Origin: Acinetobacter sp. ANC 4173
GTDB lineage: Bacteria > Pseudomonadota > Gammaproteobacteria > Pseudomonadales > Moraxellaceae
Direction of reading: 5' to 3'
Assembly: GCF_004331255.1 (NCBI RefSeq)
Contig: NZ_SJOF01000001.1
Coordinates: 248,001 to 312,000, forward strand
DNA: 64,000 nucleotides
Shown: one piece after another, positions 16,593 through 27,168 of the stretch
Layout of the letters: each line of letters begins with the position of its first letter
How positions within the stretch are numbered: the stretch's first letter is position 1
The notes under the pieces: model-generated
The model's input: only the letters and a program-made list of their open reading frames with translations
Told to the model about the DNA's origin: nothing
Databases searched by the model: none
Program-made: the position numbers and the translations under genes

Positions 16593-18482
16593 TTAACTTG
16601 CTGGTAATGGTGGTGGAGTAGATGGACCATTGGCTGGTGTCACATCAATCACAGGATTCTCAGCCACATACACTTTAGGCGGTTGTGGCTCGCGACCTTC
16701 CATGATGTCACGGATCTGATCACGATCAATCGTTTCCCATTCCATCAAAGCTTTTACCATGGCATGTGCAATATCTTTGTGATTTTCTAAGACTTCACGT
16801 GCCACACGGTACTGCTCATCCAAAATACGACGTACTTCTTCATCTACTTTTTGCTGTGTAGCTTCAGAAATGGTACGGCTACCAACATTACCGAAGAAAC
16901 CATTTTGGTTTTCATCTTCATAAACCATCACACCAAGCTTGTCCGACATACCATATTTGGTCACCATCGCACGTGCCATTTTGGTTGCACGCTCGAAGTC
17001 GTTCGAAGCACCAGTAGATTGTTGGTGAATAAAAATTTCTTCTGCAATACGACCACCAAACAAAATTGAAAGTTCATTCAACATCTTGTCTTTATAGTGG
17101 CTAATTTGGTCTTGTTCAGGCAACTGCCAAGTGACACCCAATGCCCAACCTCGTGGCATGATTGTGACTTTATGAACAGGGTCTGTACCTGGCAAAATTT
17201 CTGCAACAATGGCATGACCAGCTTCATGGTAAGCCGTTGCACGACGTTCTTCTTCACGTAGAACCATCGATTTACGCTCTGGTCCCATGTAAATTTTATC
17301 TTTCGCGTCTTCAAAGTCATGCATATCAACCGTGTTTTTATTACGGCGAGCAGCAAACAATGCAGCCTCATTGACCAAGTTGGCCAATTGCGCACCCGAG
17401 AAACCCGGCGTACCACGTGCAAGAACTTTCAGATCGACACCAGTCACCGACGGCAATTTCTTCAAGTGAACATTTAAAATTTGCTCACGACCTTTAATGT
17501 CTGGAAGACCCACCATAACTTGGCGGTCAAAACGACCTGGTCGTAGCAATGCTTTATCCAATACATCCGCACGGTTGGTTGCAGCAATGACGATAATACC
17601 TTCATTACCTTCAAAACCATCCATTTCTACCAACATCTGGTTTAAGGTTTGTTCACGTTCATCGTGACCACCACCTGTACCCGAACCACGATGACGACCT
17701 ACCGCATCAATCTCATCAATGAAAATGATACATGGCGCATGGCGTTTCGCTTGTTCAAACATATCACGAACACGTGACGCACCAACACCCACAAACATCT
17801 CAACGAAGTCAGAACCAGAAATACTAAAGAAAGGAACTTTCGCTTCACCCGCAATGGCTTTTGCAAGCAAAGTTTTACCTGTACCTGGTGGACCCACCAT
17901 CAAAACGCCTTTTGGAATGGTTGCACCTAGACGTTTAAACTTCGCAGGATCTTTCAAGAAGTCTACAATTTCGACTACTTCTTGCTTTGCTTCATCACAG
18001 CCCGCTACATCCGTAAATGTAATTTTAATTTGGTCTTCAGAAAGCATTTTTGCTTTTGACTTACCAAAACTCATTGGGCCATTTTTACCACCTGCTCCGC
18101 CACCCATGTTGCGCATAAAGAACATGAATAACAAAATGATTAAAAGTACAGGGAAGCTTGCAATCAGAAGTTGCATCAACAAACCTTGACGTTGTGGTGC
18201 AGTTCCTTCAACGACAACATTGTTTTTAATCAGGCTAGGCATCAATTCAGGATCTTGCACCGCTGGACGGATACTTTCAAATTCAGATCCATTTGATTTA
18301 GTGCCACTAATTCTTTCACCATCAATTGTGACTTGCTTAATTTGACCAGCATTCACCGCTGTAACGAACTCTGAATAGTTCATTGCAGTTGGCTTATCAC
18401 GGTCACTGATGTTGCTGAAAATCAAAATCAGCACACCCAGTATAATGAGCCACAACACGGCATTCTTGAAGAGATCGCTCAA
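16593..18482 (-). CDS. ftsH: ATP-dependent zinc metalloprotease FtsH
   Basis: Membrane-anchored hexameric AAA protease that degrades misfolded membrane proteins and regulators such as LpxC and sigma-32 in E. coli. The 629-residue chain has two N-terminal membrane helices (about 8-24 and 102-123) flanking a small periplasmic domain. Next come Walker A GPPGTGKT at 197-204, Walker B FIDEID, the second region of homology [18 protein letters not shown], and the zinc site HEAGH at 419-423. The C-terminus is proline-rich. The gene follows rlmE with a 136-base gap in the same direction, the conserved rlmE-ftsH arrangement. Confidence 0.98.
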   Translation of the reverse strand: MSDLFKNAVLWLIILGVLILIFSNISDRDKPTAMNYSEFVTAVNAGQIKQVTIDGERISGTKSNGSEFESIRPAVQDPELMPSLIKNNVVVEGTAPQRQGLLMQLLIASFPVLLIILLFMFFMRNMGGGAGGKNGPMSFGKSKAKMLSEDQIKITFTDVAGCDEAKQEVVEIVDFLKDPAKFKRLGATIPKGVLMVGPPGTGKTLLAKAIAGEAKVPFFSISGSDFVEMFVGVGASRVRDMFEQAKRHAPCIIFIDEIDAVGRHRGSGTGGGHDEREQTLNQMLVEMDGFEGNEGIIVIAATNRADVLDKALLRPGRFDRQVMVGLPDIKGREQILNVHLKKLPSVTGVDLKVLARGTPGFSGAQLANLVNEAALFAARRNKNTVDMHDFEDAKDKIYMGPERKSMVLREEERRATAYHEAGHAIVAEILPGTDPVHKVTIMPRGWALGVTWQLPEQDQISHYKDKMLNELSILFGGRIAEEIFIHQQSTGASNDFERATKMARAMVTKYGMSDKLGVMVYEDENQNGFFGNVGSRTISEATQQKVDEEVRRILDEQYRVAREVLENHKDIAHAMVKALMEWETIDRDQIRDIMEGREPQPPKVYVAENPVIDVTPANGPSTPPPLPAS

Positions 18483-18618
18483 AGCTTTATTCCCATATCA
18501 ATCTAATTTGATCATGCCCAAGGATGGGTGACCTTAATAATGTAAGCTGTAAACCCAGCTATTCCATAATGTAAAAAAGTACAAAATGCACAATTTTTAA
18601 CGCGTTGGCAAGTAAACT

Positions 18619-19269
18619 TTACTTCAACGCCTTCTTGCGCCCTTGGCCGATTAAAAAAACTTCTTTCGAACGAGCACGTGATGCAGCCGGCTTAGCCGTC
18701 TTCAGCACGTCAAAACTATCGACCACTTGTTTACGGAATTCGTCAAATCCAGTGCCTTGGAAAACTTTCACCACAAACTGCCCTTTCGGTCCTAAAACTT
18801 TATTGGCAAAATCAAGTGCAAGTTCACAAAGGTAAATTTGACGAGGTTGATCTACAGCCTTATTACCTGATGTATTGGGGGCCATATCTGAAATTACAAC
18901 GTCAACAACGCGCCCATTTAAAATATTTAACAATTTTTCGAAGACTTCTTCCTCACGAAAGTCGCCTTGTAAAAAAGTCACATCTGGTAAAGCATCCATT
19001 TCTAAAATATCTGATGCAATTACTAAACCTTTGTCACCTACCAGTTTTCCTGCGATTTGAGACCAACTCCCTGGAGCAGCCCCCAAATCCACCACGGTCA
19101 TACCGGGCTTAATAATTTTATATTTTTCTTGAATTTCCAACAGCTTATAAGCAGCACGTGCTCGATAACCTTCCTTTTGCGCTTTTTTCACGAAAGGATC
19201 ATCAAGATGTTCTCTCATCCACGCACGACTACTTTGGGATAATTTTTGGTTGGTAATGCGTGTTGCCAT
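18619..19269 (-). CDS. rlmE: 23S rRNA 2'-O-ribose methyltransferase E
   Basis: Methylates U2552 of 23S rRNA in the A-loop during 50S assembly. The 216-residue protein has the RrmJ/FtsJ fold: SAM motif [11 protein letters not shown] at residues 61-71, the catalytic lysine region [12 protein letters not shown], the Asp block SDMAPNTSG and the Lys block VVKVFQG. It starts a rlmE-ftsH transcription unit and is divergent from yhbY, a widely conserved arrangement. Confidence 0.97.
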   Translation of the reverse strand: MATRITNQKLSQSSRAWMREHLDDPFVKKAQKEGYRARAAYKLLEIQEKYKIIKPGMTVVDLGAAPGSWSQIAGKLVGDKGLVIASDILEMDALPDVTFLQGDFREEEVFEKLLNILNGRVVDVVISDMAPNTSGNKAVDQPRQIYLCELALDFANKVLGPKGQFVVKVFQGTGFDEFRKQVVDSFDVLKTAKPAASRARSKEVFLIGQGRKKALK

Positions 19270-19454
19270 AACTCTCTATGCGTATAAAAACTTCTAATTT
19301 TTTATTGTACGTGAAAAACCAAGTGCTTGCAGTATACATCTGTATCTAAATCGACTTTATCCTGCTGTTTTTTTCAATCAACAAGATCGATTATTTCAAC
19401 CGCTTCAACTCAATTTTGCTATACTAGGTCGTTTTTAAAATTAGGTTATCTTTC

Positions 19455-19778
19455 ATGGCGGCTTTATCTATTCAGGAACGCAAGCGTTTACGTCAAATTG
19501 GTCATGCACTTAATCCTGTAGTAATGATTGGTGGTCAAGGTTTGACTGAAAATGTCGTTGAGGAAACTACCCGCGCATTAAATGATCACGAACTTATCAA
19601 AGTGAAGATTGCGGGTGAAGATCGTGAAGCACGTGTAGCTGCTATTGCTGAAATCTCGGAAGTGACAGGTGCTGAAGTCGTACAGACGATTGGTAAAATT
19701 GCCCTGCTTTATAAAAAAGCAAAGCAACAAAATCCAAAACTTTCGAACCTTGTTCGCCACGCACATTTATCTAAGTAA
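19455..19778 (+). CDS. yhbY: CRM-domain RNA-binding ribosome assembly protein
   Basis: The 107-residue protein is a single CRM (KH-like) domain. It shows the leading helix LSIQERKRLRQIGHALNPVV, the GGQGLT loop that corresponds to the GxxG RNA-contact turn, and the ELIKVKI strand. YhbY associates with pre-50S particles in E. coli. It is divergent from rlmE and is followed nine bases later by the DOMON-like gene, so the two are probably cotranscribed. Confidence 0.94.
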   Translation: MAALSIQERKRLRQIGHALNPVVMIGGQGLTENVVEETTRALNDHELIKVKIAGEDREARVAAIAEISEVTGAEVVQTIGKIALLYKKAKQQNPKLSNLVRHAHLSK

Positions 19779-19787
19779 TTTCAATTT

Positions 19788-20327
19788 ATGGCAAGCTACG
19801 AGCTCAGTGCATTTGATCGCCGCTTTCAAGCGATTTCAGTGGTCGGCGCGATTGAACAAGTCAGCCCTTTTACTCTAAATGTCGGCTTTTGGATTCGTGA
19901 CCCGAATCAATGGATTGAGTGGCCTGCATTGGTTTCCGCTCACCCACGTCAGGATTTTCTTTGGGAAAGCACCTGCTTTGAGATTTTTATTGGCGTGAAA
20001 GACGAAGATTTTTATCGTGAAATCAATTTGTCGCCTTCTCAAGCGTGGCAAGTTTATCAATTTGAAGAATATCGCTATCCCGAAGATATGCCGCCACATG
20101 CTGCGTATGATATTGAGTTAAATCAACTTAAGCGCACACACTATGGACTAAATGTCAGTTTAGATTTAACCGAATTTATACTGAAACATAAGTTGAAATG
20201 GTCTGACTTATTTATTGGTTTAACCGCTGTGCTAAAAACTGCTCAAGGTGAACAGTTCTACGCCATGCAGCATAGCAGTCCAAATGCAGACTTCCATAAC
20301 AAGCGTGATTGGCTACATCAGCTCTAA
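19788..20327 (+). CDS. DOMON-like domain protein
   Basis: The 179-residue cytoplasmic protein has the beta-sandwich pattern of DOMON-like proteins found singly in proteobacteria: GFWIRDPNQWIEWP, then the conserved block DFLWESTCFEIFIGV, then YREINLSPSQAWQVYQFEEYR. No signal peptide, which distinguishes it from extracellular heme- or sugar-binding DOMON domains. Function unknown. It follows yhbY by nine bases, indicating an operon. The family call is moderately sure. Confidence 0.8.
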   Translation: MASYELSAFDRRFQAISVVGAIEQVSPFTLNVGFWIRDPNQWIEWPALVSAHPRQDFLWESTCFEIFIGVKDEDFYREINLSPSQAWQVYQFEEYRYPEDMPPHAAYDIELNQLKRTHYGLNVSLDLTEFILKHKLKWSDLFIGLTAVLKTAQGEQFYAMQHSSPNADFHNKRDWLHQL

Positions 20328-20339
20328 AGCAATTCGACT

Positions 20340-20361
20340 CCTCTCCTTTTACAAGGAGAGG
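20340..20361. terminator. Hairpin between convergent genes
   Basis: CCTCTCCTT-TTAC-AAGGAGAGG, a perfect nine-base stem 12 bases after the DOMON-like gene. It has no immediate T run; a six-T run occurs 14 bases later. Possible factor-assisted or bidirectional terminator. Confidence 0.6.
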
Positions 20362-20394
20362 TGAAGCTTAAAGGTTTTTTATTTACTAACAAGC

Positions 20395-20850
20395 TCAAGA
20401 TACGTCTTTACTTGATACTTTATTCCAAGCTTCAAGCGTATGCTCTTTAGAACGTTTAAAAGTTTCAGTCAGTTGATCTTTATGCTTGACAGAAATCTGA
20501 CTCACATCATCTTTTAACTCTTTACCAAATTTACTCAAATCATCAATCACAGCATTGACTTCGGTTTTTACAAAATCTTTAAGCTCAGTTAAATCTTTCT
20601 GAGACAGATTTAATTGTGATTTCAAACTGTCGATACGCTGCAATACATCTTCTTTCAATTGACGAATTTGATCTTGTACACTGGCATTCAGCTGTTTTGC
20701 TTCTGCCTCAATCTTTTCTTTACTTTCAACTACGGCTTCAGTGACCTGCTCTGTTGCTTCTTTCGCCACTTGCTCAAGCTTTTCAGTGCTTTCTGCAACG
20801 ACTTCTTTCAACGCTGGCTTTGATTTAGTCACTTTTTCTTGTTCAGTCAT
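20395..20850 (-). CDS. Lysine/glutamate-rich coiled-coil protein of unknown function
   Basis: The 151-residue protein is almost entirely predicted helix with heptad-like spacing (EKLEQVAKEATEQVTEAVVE, then DQIRQLKEDVLQRIDSLKSQ). It is dominated by Glu, Lys, Gln, Ala and Val, as in phasin-like or ATP-synthase-b-like coiled coils. The ATG at 20850 is preferred since AGGA lies eight bases upstream; the frame extends to 20928 without ribosome-site support. It could be a granule-associated or stress protein, but no family assignment is possible by eye. Confidence 0.75.
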   Translation of the reverse strand: MTEQEKVTKSKPALKEVVAESTEKLEQVAKEATEQVTEAVVESKEKIEAEAKQLNASVQDQIRQLKEDVLQRIDSLKSQLNLSQKDLTELKDFVKTEVNAVIDDLSKFGKELKDDVSQISVKHKDQLTETFKRSKEHTLEAWNKVSSKDVS

Positions 20851-21020
20851 GATGTTATTCCTGTTGTTATATACAAAGCGACAGCTTAACGTGATTTGAT
20901 AAAATTTAGATTCTGATTTGTCAGACAATTATTTGTTGTTACATTTTTCTTTTAAAAACTTAAAACTGCTTTCCCTACAAAATAAAAGCCCTTTATGTTG
21001 TTAATTACATCTTATTGGCA

Positions 21021-21049
21021 TGGACTTTATAGGTAAAGTTGCGTATAGT
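21021..21049 (+). promoter_or_regulatory. Candidate carAB promoter
   Basis: TGGACT at 21021-21026 and TATAGT at 21044-21049 with a 17-base spacer. The predicted start near 21056 would give a roughly 100-base leader containing the nested hairpins at 21066-21131. Confidence 0.55.
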
Positions 21050-21065
21050 GCCATGTTAAGTTCAA

Positions 21066-21131
21066 GCGAGCAGACATAGGGAGGGTAGGTTTTTAGATAG
21101 CCTTCCTTTTTTTTCGTCTACTCGCTTTTTT
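21066..21131 (+). promoter_or_regulatory. Nested double hairpin with two T runs in the carA leader, candidate attenuator
   Basis: The outer stem is GCGAGCAGAC (21066-21075) with GTCTACTCGC (21116-21125), one mismatch, followed by six T. Inside it, AGGGAGG (21078-21084) pairs with CCTTCCT (21101-21107) and runs into eight T. Both are terminator-like and lie between the putative promoter and carA. This suggests premature termination control of carAB, though a terminator for an unseen upstream transcript is also possible. Confidence 0.6.
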
Positions 21132-21157
21132 ACAGCCTAAATTTCAGGAGCTTTGGT

Positions 21158-22300
21158 TTGAGCACCCCAGCAATTTTAGCCCTTGCCGATGGTACGATCT
21201 TTAAAGGAACGTCTATTGGTGCATCGGGTAGTACGACTGGTGAAGTCGTTTTCAACACTGCCATGACTGGCTATCAAGAAATTTTGACTGACCCGAGTTA
21301 TGCACAACAACTTGTGACTTTAACTTACCCTCATATCGGTAACACAGGTTGTAATGATGAAGACGCTGAGTCAGGTCGAATTCATAAAGTATGGGCCAAC
21401 GGATTGATCATTCGTGACCTACCTTTATTGCATAGCAACTTCCGATCAACGCAATCTTTAGGCGAATACTTAAAAGAACATAATGTTGTCGCAATTGCAG
21501 ATATTGATACGCGTAAATTAACCCGTATTTTGCGTGACAAAGGTGCGCAAAATGGTTGCATCCTTGCTGGTGAAAATATTACTGAAGAGCAGGCTTTAGA
21601 AAAAGCACGTGCCTTCGGTGGTTTAAATGGTTTAGACCTAGCTAAAGAATGCTGTGACCCAACTGGTTTCGAATGGACAGAAGGTTCTTGGGTATTAGGC
21701 AAAGGCTTCACACAACCTGAACTTAAATTCCATGTTGTTGCATACGACTACGGTGTCAAAACCAACATCTTACGTATGCTTGCAGACCGCGGTTGTAAAC
21801 TCACTGTTGTGCCTGCACAAACTCCTGCTGCTGACGTGCTTGCATTGAATCCAGATGGCGTGTTCTTATCGAACGGCCCTGGCGATCCAGCTGCATGTGA
21901 CTACGCAATTGAAGCGATAAAAACAATTGTAGAAGACGCTCGCAACCTACCAGTCTTTGGTATTTGCTTGGGTCACCAAATTCTTGCACTTGCCTCAGGT
22001 GCAAAAACGGTGAAAATGCCACATGGCCACCACGGTGCTAACCACCCTGTTCAAAACATGGAAACAGGCACAGTGATGATTACTTCTCAAAACCACGGCT
22101 TCGCAGTGGATGCAGAGACTCTTCCTGCAAACTTGAAAGCTACGCACAAGTCTTTGTTCGATCAAACTCTTCAAGGGATTCATCGTACAGACAAACCAGC
22201 GTTCAGCTTCCAAGGTCACCCTGAAGCAAGCCCTGGTCCGCATGACTGCGCACCATTGTTCGATCATTTCATCGAACTTATCGAAGCATCTAAGAAGTAA
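21158..22300 (+). CDS. carA: Carbamoyl-phosphate synthase small (glutaminase) subunit
   Basis: Hydrolyses glutamine and channels ammonia to CarB for carbamoyl phosphate synthesis, feeding arginine and pyrimidine pathways. The 380-residue protein has the CarA N-terminal domain and a class I glutamine amidotransferase domain with nucleophile Cys270 in GICLGHQ and the His block [13 protein letters not shown]. The start is the TTG at 21158: CAGGAG ends seven bases upstream and the resulting N-terminus ([17 protein letters not shown]) fits the family, while no ATG is available nearby. carB starts 14 bases after its stop. Confidence 0.97.
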   Translation: MSTPAILALADGTIFKGTSIGASGSTTGEVVFNTAMTGYQEILTDPSYAQQLVTLTYPHIGNTGCNDEDAESGRIHKVWANGLIIRDLPLLHSNFRSTQSLGEYLKEHNVVAIADIDTRKLTRILRDKGAQNGCILAGENITEEQALEKARAFGGLNGLDLAKECCDPTGFEWTEGSWVLGKGFTQPELKFHVVAYDYGVKTNILRMLADRGCKLTVVPAQTPAADVLALNPDGVFLSNGPGDPAACDYAIEAIKTIVEDARNLPVFGICLGHQILALASGAKTVKMPHGHHGANHPVQNMETGTVMITSQNHGFAVDAETLPANLKATHKSLFDQTLQGIHRTDKPAFSFQGHPEASPGPHDCAPLFDHFIELIEASKK

Positions 22301-22314
22301 TTAAGGAAGCGATC

Positions 22315-25300
22315 ATGGCTAAACGTACAGACATTAAAAGCATCTTAATTATTGGTGCAGGTCCGATTGTCATCGGACAGGCATGTGAGTTTGACTACTC
22401 AGGTGCGCAAGCGTGTAAAGCTCTTCGTGAAGAAGGCTACCGTGTTATTTTGGTGAACTCTAACCCAGCAACCATCATGACCGACCCTGCGATGGCAGAC
22501 GCAACTTATATCGAGCCAATCACTTGGCAGACTGTTGCACAGATCATTGAAAAAGAGCGTCCAGATGCTGTCCTTCCAACAATGGGTGGTCAAACAGCAT
22601 TGAACTGTGCGCTTGCACTTGATGCCAACGGTATTTTAGAAAAATACAATGTTGAATTGATCGGTGCGAGTAAAGAAGCGATTGAAAAAGCTGAAGACCG
22701 CAAACTGTTTGATGAAGCAATGCGTAAAATTGGTCTTGAATGTCCAAAAGCTGCGATTGCTGAAAACATGGAAGAAGCTTTAGAGATTCAAGCGCGCTTC
22801 GGCTTCCCTGTGATTATCCGTCCGTCATTCACGATGGGTGGTTCAGGTGGTGGTATCGCTTATAACAAAGAAGAATTCCTTGAAATCTGTGAACGCGGTT
22901 TCGATCTTTCTCCAACTAAACAATTATTGATTGATGAATCTTTAATTGGTTGGAAAGAATACGAGATGGAAGTTGTTCGTGACAAAAACGACAACTGTAT
23001 TATCGTTTGTGCGATTGAAAACTTTGACCCAATGGGCGTGCACACAGGTGACTCTATCACTGTTGCCCCTGCGCAAACATTAACCGACAAAGAATACCAA
23101 TTGATGCGTAATGCATCTTTAGCAGTTCTTCGCGAAATTGGTGTTGAAACAGGTGGTTCTAACGTTCAGTTCGGTATTTGCCCAAATACTGGCCGTATGG
23201 TGATCATCGAGATGAACCCGCGTGTATCGCGTTCATCTGCTCTTGCATCAAAAGCAACTGGTTTCCCAATTGCAAAAATCGCAGCGAAACTGGCTGTCGG
23301 TTATACCCTTGATGAATTGAAAAATGACATCACAGGCGGAACGACTCCTGCTTCGTTCGAACCTGCAATTGACTACGTGGTAACAAAAATTCCACGTTTC
23401 AACTTCGAAAAATTCCCACAAGCTGACGCGACTTTGACTACACAGATGAAATCTGTGGGTGAAGTCATGGCGATTGGTCGTAACTTCCAAGAGTCTGTAA
23501 ACAAAGCGCTACGTGGTCTTGAAGTGGGTGCGTGTGGTTTTGATGAAAAAATCGCAGTAGGTACTGAAGGTGCGAAAGAAAAGATCTTGGTTGAACTTAA
23601 AGTTCCGGGTCCAGAGCGTATTTGGTATGTAGCTGATGCATTCCGTCATGGTTTCACGTTAGAAGACGTGTTCCAAGCGACGAAAATCGATAAATGGTTC
23701 TTGATCCAAATCGAAGACATCATCAAAACTGAAAATGAAATCAAAACTTTAGGTTTTGGCGATCTAAACGCAGACAACATCCGTTCGTTCAAACGTAAAG
23801 GTTTGTCTGACCTTCGCATCGCGAACTTGATGGGTATTTCACAAAAACAATTCCGTAAGCACCGTTGGAACTTGGGCGTGACTCCAGTTTACAAACGTGT
23901 GGATACTTGTGCAGCAGAATTCGAATCTGACACTGCATACATGTATTCAACTTACGATGAAGAATGTGAATCAAACCCATCTGATAAAGATAAGATCATG
24001 GTGATCGGTGGTGGTCCTAACCGTATTGGTCAAGGTATCGAATTCGATTACTGCTGTGTACACGCGGCGCTTGCAATGCGTGAAGATGGCTACGAAACCA
24101 TCATGGTGAACTGTAACCCTGAAACAGTTTCAACAGATTACGACACGTCTGATCGTTTGTACTTCGAACCAATCACATTGGAAGACGTACTTGAAATCGT
24201 ACGTACTGAAAAGCCAAAAGGCATTATCGTTCAGTACGGTGGTCAAACACCGCTTAAATTGGCACGTGCTTTAGAAGAAGCGGGTGCACCAATTATCGGT
24301 ACATCACCAGATGCAATTGACCGCGCAGAAGACCGTGAACGTTTCCAACAAATGATTCAACGTCTTCAACTTCGCCAACCCAACAACAGCATCGTAAAAT
24401 CTGCTGAAGAAGGTATGGCTGAAGCATCTAAAGTAGGCTACCCACTTGTGGTACGTCCTTCTTATGTACTCGGTGGTCGTGCGATGGAAATCGTATACAA
24501 CGACGAAGAACTTAAACGCTACTTACGTGATGCTGTTCAAGCATCAAATGAAGCACCTGTTCTTCTTGACCGTTTCTTAGATGATGCGATCGAAGTTGAC
24601 GTAGACTGTGTATCTGACGGTAAAGACGTTGTGATTGGCGGTATTATGCAGCACATTGAACAAGCAGGGATTCACTCAGGTGACTCAGCATGTTCGATTC
24701 CTCCATACTCGCTCTCAGTTGAAATCCAAGACGAAATGCGTCGTCAAACTGTTGCGATGGCGAAAGAGCTTGGCGTTGTTGGTTTGATGAACGTACAGTT
24801 TGCTGTGAAAGGCGAAGACGTTTACATCCTAGAAGTGAACCCACGTGCATCGCGTACTGTGCCATTCGTTTCTAAATGTATTGGTGAGTCTTTAGCGAAA
24901 GTTGCTGCACGTTGTATGGCGGGTCAGTCTTTAGAATCTCAAGGATTCACTAAAGAAATCATCCCGGCTCACTTCTCTGTAAAAGAAGCGGTGTTCCCGT
25001 TCAACAAATTCCCGGGTGTTGACCCTATTCTTGGCCCTGAGATGAAATCTACAGGCGAAGTCATGGGTGTAGGTAAAACATTTGGTGAAGCATTCTACAA
25101 AGCTGTGTTAGGCTCGAATGAACGCGTACCAGGTCTTCCTACAGAAGGCGAAGTGAAGCATGCATTTATCTCTGTGCGTGATTCAGACAAGCCTCGTGCT
25201 GTTGGTATTGCGAAGCAACTGGTAGGCTTTGGTTTCAAAGTACTTGCAACTGGCGGTACTTATGAGTTCATTAAAGCTGCGGGTATTGAGTGTGAACGTG

Positions 25301-25548
25301 TAAATAAAGTCACTGAAGGCCGTCCTAATATCGTGGACCGCTTGAAAAATGGCGAAGTTCACCTCATTATCAACACAACTGAAGGCAAACAAGCTCAACA
25401 AGATTCGTTCTCGATTCGTCGTTCAGCGCTTCAAGCGAAAGTGTATAACACGACGACCTTGAACGGTGCTGATGCTGTATGCCAAGCTTTTGCAATTCAA
25501 TTGCCAATGGATGTATACCGTTTGCAAGATTTACAAACTGTAGGTTAA
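22315..25548 (+). CDS. carB: Carbamoyl-phosphate synthase large subunit
   Basis: Uses two ATP, bicarbonate and ammonia to make carbamoyl phosphate. The 1077-residue length is canonical. The two homologous halves are visible: the first with [19 protein letters not shown] and [13 protein letters not shown], the second with [19 protein letters not shown] and [15 protein letters not shown]-terminal MGS-like allosteric domain follows ([16 protein letters not shown]), the site that binds UMP and ornithine in E. coli. It forms an operon with carA, ending in a strong terminator. Confidence 0.98.
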   Translation: MAKRTDIKSILIIGAGPIVIGQACEFDYSGAQACKALREEGYRVILVNSNPATIMTDPAMADATYIEPITWQTVAQIIEKERPDAVLPTMGGQTALNCALALDANGILEKYNVELIGASKEAIEKAEDRKLFDEAMRKIGLECPKAAIAENMEEALEIQARFGFPVIIRPSFTMGGSGGGIAYNKEEFLEICERGFDLSPTKQLLIDESLIGWKEYEMEVVRDKNDNCIIVCAIENFDPMGVHTGDSITVAPAQTLTDKEYQLMRNASLAVLREIGVETGGSNVQFGICPNTGRMVIIEMNPRVSRSSALASKATGFPIAKIAAKLAVGYTLDELKNDITGGTTPASFEPAIDYVVTKIPRFNFEKFPQADATLTTQMKSVGEVMAIGRNFQESVNKALRGLEVGACGFDEKIAVGTEGAKEKILVELKVPGPERIWYVADAFRHGFTLEDVFQATKIDKWFLIQIEDIIKTENEIKTLGFGDLNADNIRSFKRKGLSDLRIANLMGISQKQFRKHRWNLGVTPVYKRVDTCAAEFESDTAYMYSTYDEECESNPSDKDKIMVIGGGPNRIGQGIEFDYCCVHAALAMREDGYETIMVNCNPETVSTDYDTSDRLYFEPITLEDVLEIVRTEKPKGIIVQYGGQTPLKLARALEEAGAPIIGTSPDAIDRAEDRERFQQMIQRLQLRQPNNSIVKSAEEGMAEASKVGYPLVVRPSYVLGGRAMEIVYNDEELKRYLRDAVQASNEAPVLLDRFLDDAIEVDVDCVSDGKDVVIGGIMQHIEQAGIHSGDSACSIPPYSLSVEIQDEMRRQTVAMAKELGVVGLMNVQFAVKGEDVYILEVNPRASRTVPFVSKCIGESLAKVAARCMAGQSLESQGFTKEIIPAHFSVKEAVFPFNKFPGVDPILGPEMKSTGEVMGVGKTFGEAFYKAVLGSNERVPGLPTEGEVKHAFISVRDSDKPRAVGIAKQLVGFGFKVLATGGTYEFIKAAGIECERVNKVTEGRPNIVDRLKNGEVHLIINTTEGKQAQQDSFSIRRSALQAKVYNTTTLNGADAVCQAFAIQLPMDVYRLQDLQTVG

Positions 25549-25565
25549 TTCGTTTACCGAGAAGT

Positions 25566-25594
25566 CCCGTCACCTCTCGGTGGCGGGCTTTTTT
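25566..25594 (+). terminator. Intrinsic terminator of carAB
   Basis: CCCGTCACC-TCTC-GGTGGCGGG (one T-G pair) followed by C and six T, 17 bases past the carB stop codon. Confidence 0.93.
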
Positions 25595-25641
25595 CATTTA
25601 TAAACCTATATTTTTTACACCCACAAACTTGAGGGACAACA

Positions 25642-26118
25642 ATGCAACGTTATCCTATGACTCCCCAAGGCAAATTAGCCTTAGAGAAAGAATTACACCA
25701 ATTAAAAAGTATTGAACGTCCACGTATTATTGCAGCAATTGCTGAAGCACGTGAGCACGGGGATTTGAAAGAAAATGCGGAATACCATGCTGCGCGTGAA
25801 CAACAAGGTTTCTGTGAAGGCCGTGTTCAAGACATCGAAGGTAAATTGGGTGCAGCTCAAGTTATCGATGTAAAAGAACTTGAACAAAACGGTCGTGTAG
25901 TTTTTGGGGTGACCGTCACGATCGAAAACTTAGACACCGAAGAACAAAAGACCTATATGATCGTGGGTGACGACGAAGCTGATTTTAAAATCAATAAAAT
26001 TTCAGTGAACTCTCCTATCGCACGTGGTCTTTTGGGCAAAAGCGAAGGCGACGAAGCAAAAATTCAAACGCCAAATGGCGAAGTTGAATACGAAATTGTC
26101 AGTGTTGAATACCTTTAA
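25642..26118 (+). CDS. greA: Transcription elongation factor GreA
   Basis: Stimulates transcript cleavage in backtracked RNA polymerase. The 158-residue protein has the N-terminal coiled coil ([20 protein letters not shown], then the acidic tip [14 protein letters not shown]) and a C-terminal FKBP-like domain ([16 protein letters not shown]). The ribosome site GAGGGA precedes the ATG. It sits 47 bases downstream of the carAB terminator, in the conserved carAB-greA order. Confidence 0.97.
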   Translation: MQRYPMTPQGKLALEKELHQLKSIERPRIIAAIAEAREHGDLKENAEYHAAREQQGFCEGRVQDIEGKLGAAQVIDVKELEQNGRVVFGVTVTIENLDTEEQKTYMIVGDDEADFKINKISVNSPIARGLLGKSEGDEAKIQTPNGEVEYEIVSVEYL

Positions 26119-26138
26119 TTTTGCGTAATTAAAGATTC

Positions 26139-26165
26139 AAGCCCCTCTACTGAGGGGCTTTTTTG
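26139..26165 (+). terminator. Intrinsic terminator of greA
   Basis: GCCCCTC-TACT-GAGGGGC flanked by AA and followed by six T, 20 bases after the stop codon. It marks the end of the housekeeping block before the accessory-looking region. Confidence 0.94.
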
Positions 26166-26204
26166 TACAAAACCTTTTAAGATAATTATAAATATATATT
26201 CAAA

Positions 26205-26432
26205 ATGGCTATTCAAATAATGGATAACAGAATCATCCAAGCTTTCTACTACGCAATTGGTGGCGTTTTCCTTGGAATAATGCTTGCATTCATGTGGTCA
26301 ATGCATATTAACAGCAGTACTAGCTCAGTGGTGATCATCCTGATTACGACCATAATTTCCGCTATTGGAGGTTTTCTTTTCCCCAATTCTATCCAACACG
26401 GGTTTAAGTTATTGTGGAATCTCTTTCGTTAA
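26205..26432 (+). CDS. Small two-helix membrane protein, hypothetical
   Basis: The 75-residue frame predicts two membrane helices (about 12-32 and 41-60) joined by a short polar turn NSSTSS, and a basic C-terminus (FKLLWNLFR). Met6 at 26220 is an alternative start. No convincing ribosome site is visible, so coding status is probable rather than certain. It lies between the greA terminator and the acetyltransferase gene on the same strand, at the left border of the region with the KAP NTPase. A small membrane protein beside a KAP NTPase could be a partner, but there is no direct evidence. Confidence 0.5.
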   Translation: MAIQIMDNRIIQAFYYAIGGVFLGIMLAFMWSMHINSSTSSVVIILITTIISAIGGFLFPNSIQHGFKLLWNLFR

Positions 26433-26529
26433 CACAGCATGGTCATCCGTATATACATAAACAACCACATCAAAATTCCCCAATAGGGAAACGTCATCTG
26501 ATCCGCTATAATGCACGTCCTCATGCTTT

Positions 26530-27168
26530 GTGATGTCTTTTATGTCTGAACCTTTGATTAACTCCCCTGTCAAACACTGGTGTGAATTTGAATTCATCTC
26601 AAAGACTGTGAAGAATCCGAATATTCACATTAAAGGTAATTATTCATATTATTCAGCCTATTGGGATCAAGGCTTTGAGCGCTGTGTCGTACGCTATTTA
26701 CATGACAAGCCATCGACTCCAGAAAAACCGATTGACCAACTGCATATTGGCAACTTTGTTTGTTTTGGGGCTGAATGCGTGATTATGATGGGTGGGAATC
26801 AGCTACATCGTACCGACTGGATTTCAGCTTTTCCCTTTGATACGCGTAGTTTTGTTCCCGCAGGTAATACCATAATTGGAGATGGCTGCTGGGTTGGCTC
26901 TCGTGCCATGATTATGCAAGGGGTAACACTGGGTGAAGGCGCTGTGGTGGCAACAGGTGCTGTCGTGACCAAAGATGTGCCACCCTATGCAGTTGTGGGT
27001 GGTGTGCCTGCCAAGATTATTAAGTATCGCTTTCCCGAAGCAGATATAGAAAAACTGCTTGCCCTTAAACTTTATGATTTAGATGAAAAGCAGTTTTTAA
27101 AGATGCGTGAGCAGTTACAGACGGAGGATGTTAATAAAATACGTACATTTCTGTCTTCACAGATTTAA
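26530..27168 (+). CDS. CatB-related O-acetyltransferase (hexapeptide xenobiotic acetyltransferase family)
   Basis: The product is about 208-212 residues with the left-handed beta-helix repeats of hexapeptide acyltransferases: IGDGCWVGSRAMIMQGVTLG, then EGAVVATGAVVTKDVPPYAV and GGVPAKIIKYRF. The insertion MMGGNQLHRTDWISAFPF carries the likely catalytic His and is typical of the CatB/Vat xenobiotic acetyltransferase group that uses acetyl-CoA. Native substrates of chromosomal members are mostly unknown; no resistance claim is made. Starts at 26530 (GTG), 26533 or 26542 (ATG, MSEPLINSP) are possible; 26542 fits the family best. The last 12 bases overlap the convergent KAP gene. A TATAAT is present at 26508-26513. 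Confidence 0.88.
   Translation: MMSFMSEPLINSPVKHWCEFEFISKTVKNPNIHIKGNYSYYSAYWDQGFERCVVRYLHDKPSTPEKPIDQLHIGNFVCFGAECVIMMGGNQLHRTDWISAFPFDTRSFVPAGNTIIGDGCWVGSRAMIMQGVTLGEGAVVATGAVVTKDVPPYAVVGGVPAKIIKYRFPEADIEKLLALKLYDLDEKQFLKMREQLQTEDVNKIRTFLSSQI

Noticed and set aside
20851..20928. Longer N-terminus for the coiled-coil protein
   Set aside because: The added 26 residues are unlike the rest and lack a ribosome site, while AGGA precedes the ATG at 20850.
26485..26513. A full sigma-70 promoter before the acetyltransferase gene
   Set aside because: A good TATAAT exists at 26508, but the hexamer at the expected -35 position does not resemble TTGACA.
26530..27168. Calling the CatB-type acetyltransferase a chloramphenicol resistance gene
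   Set aside because: The hexapeptide family is broad and chromosomal members often have other or unknown substrates; the sequence alone cannot show resistance.
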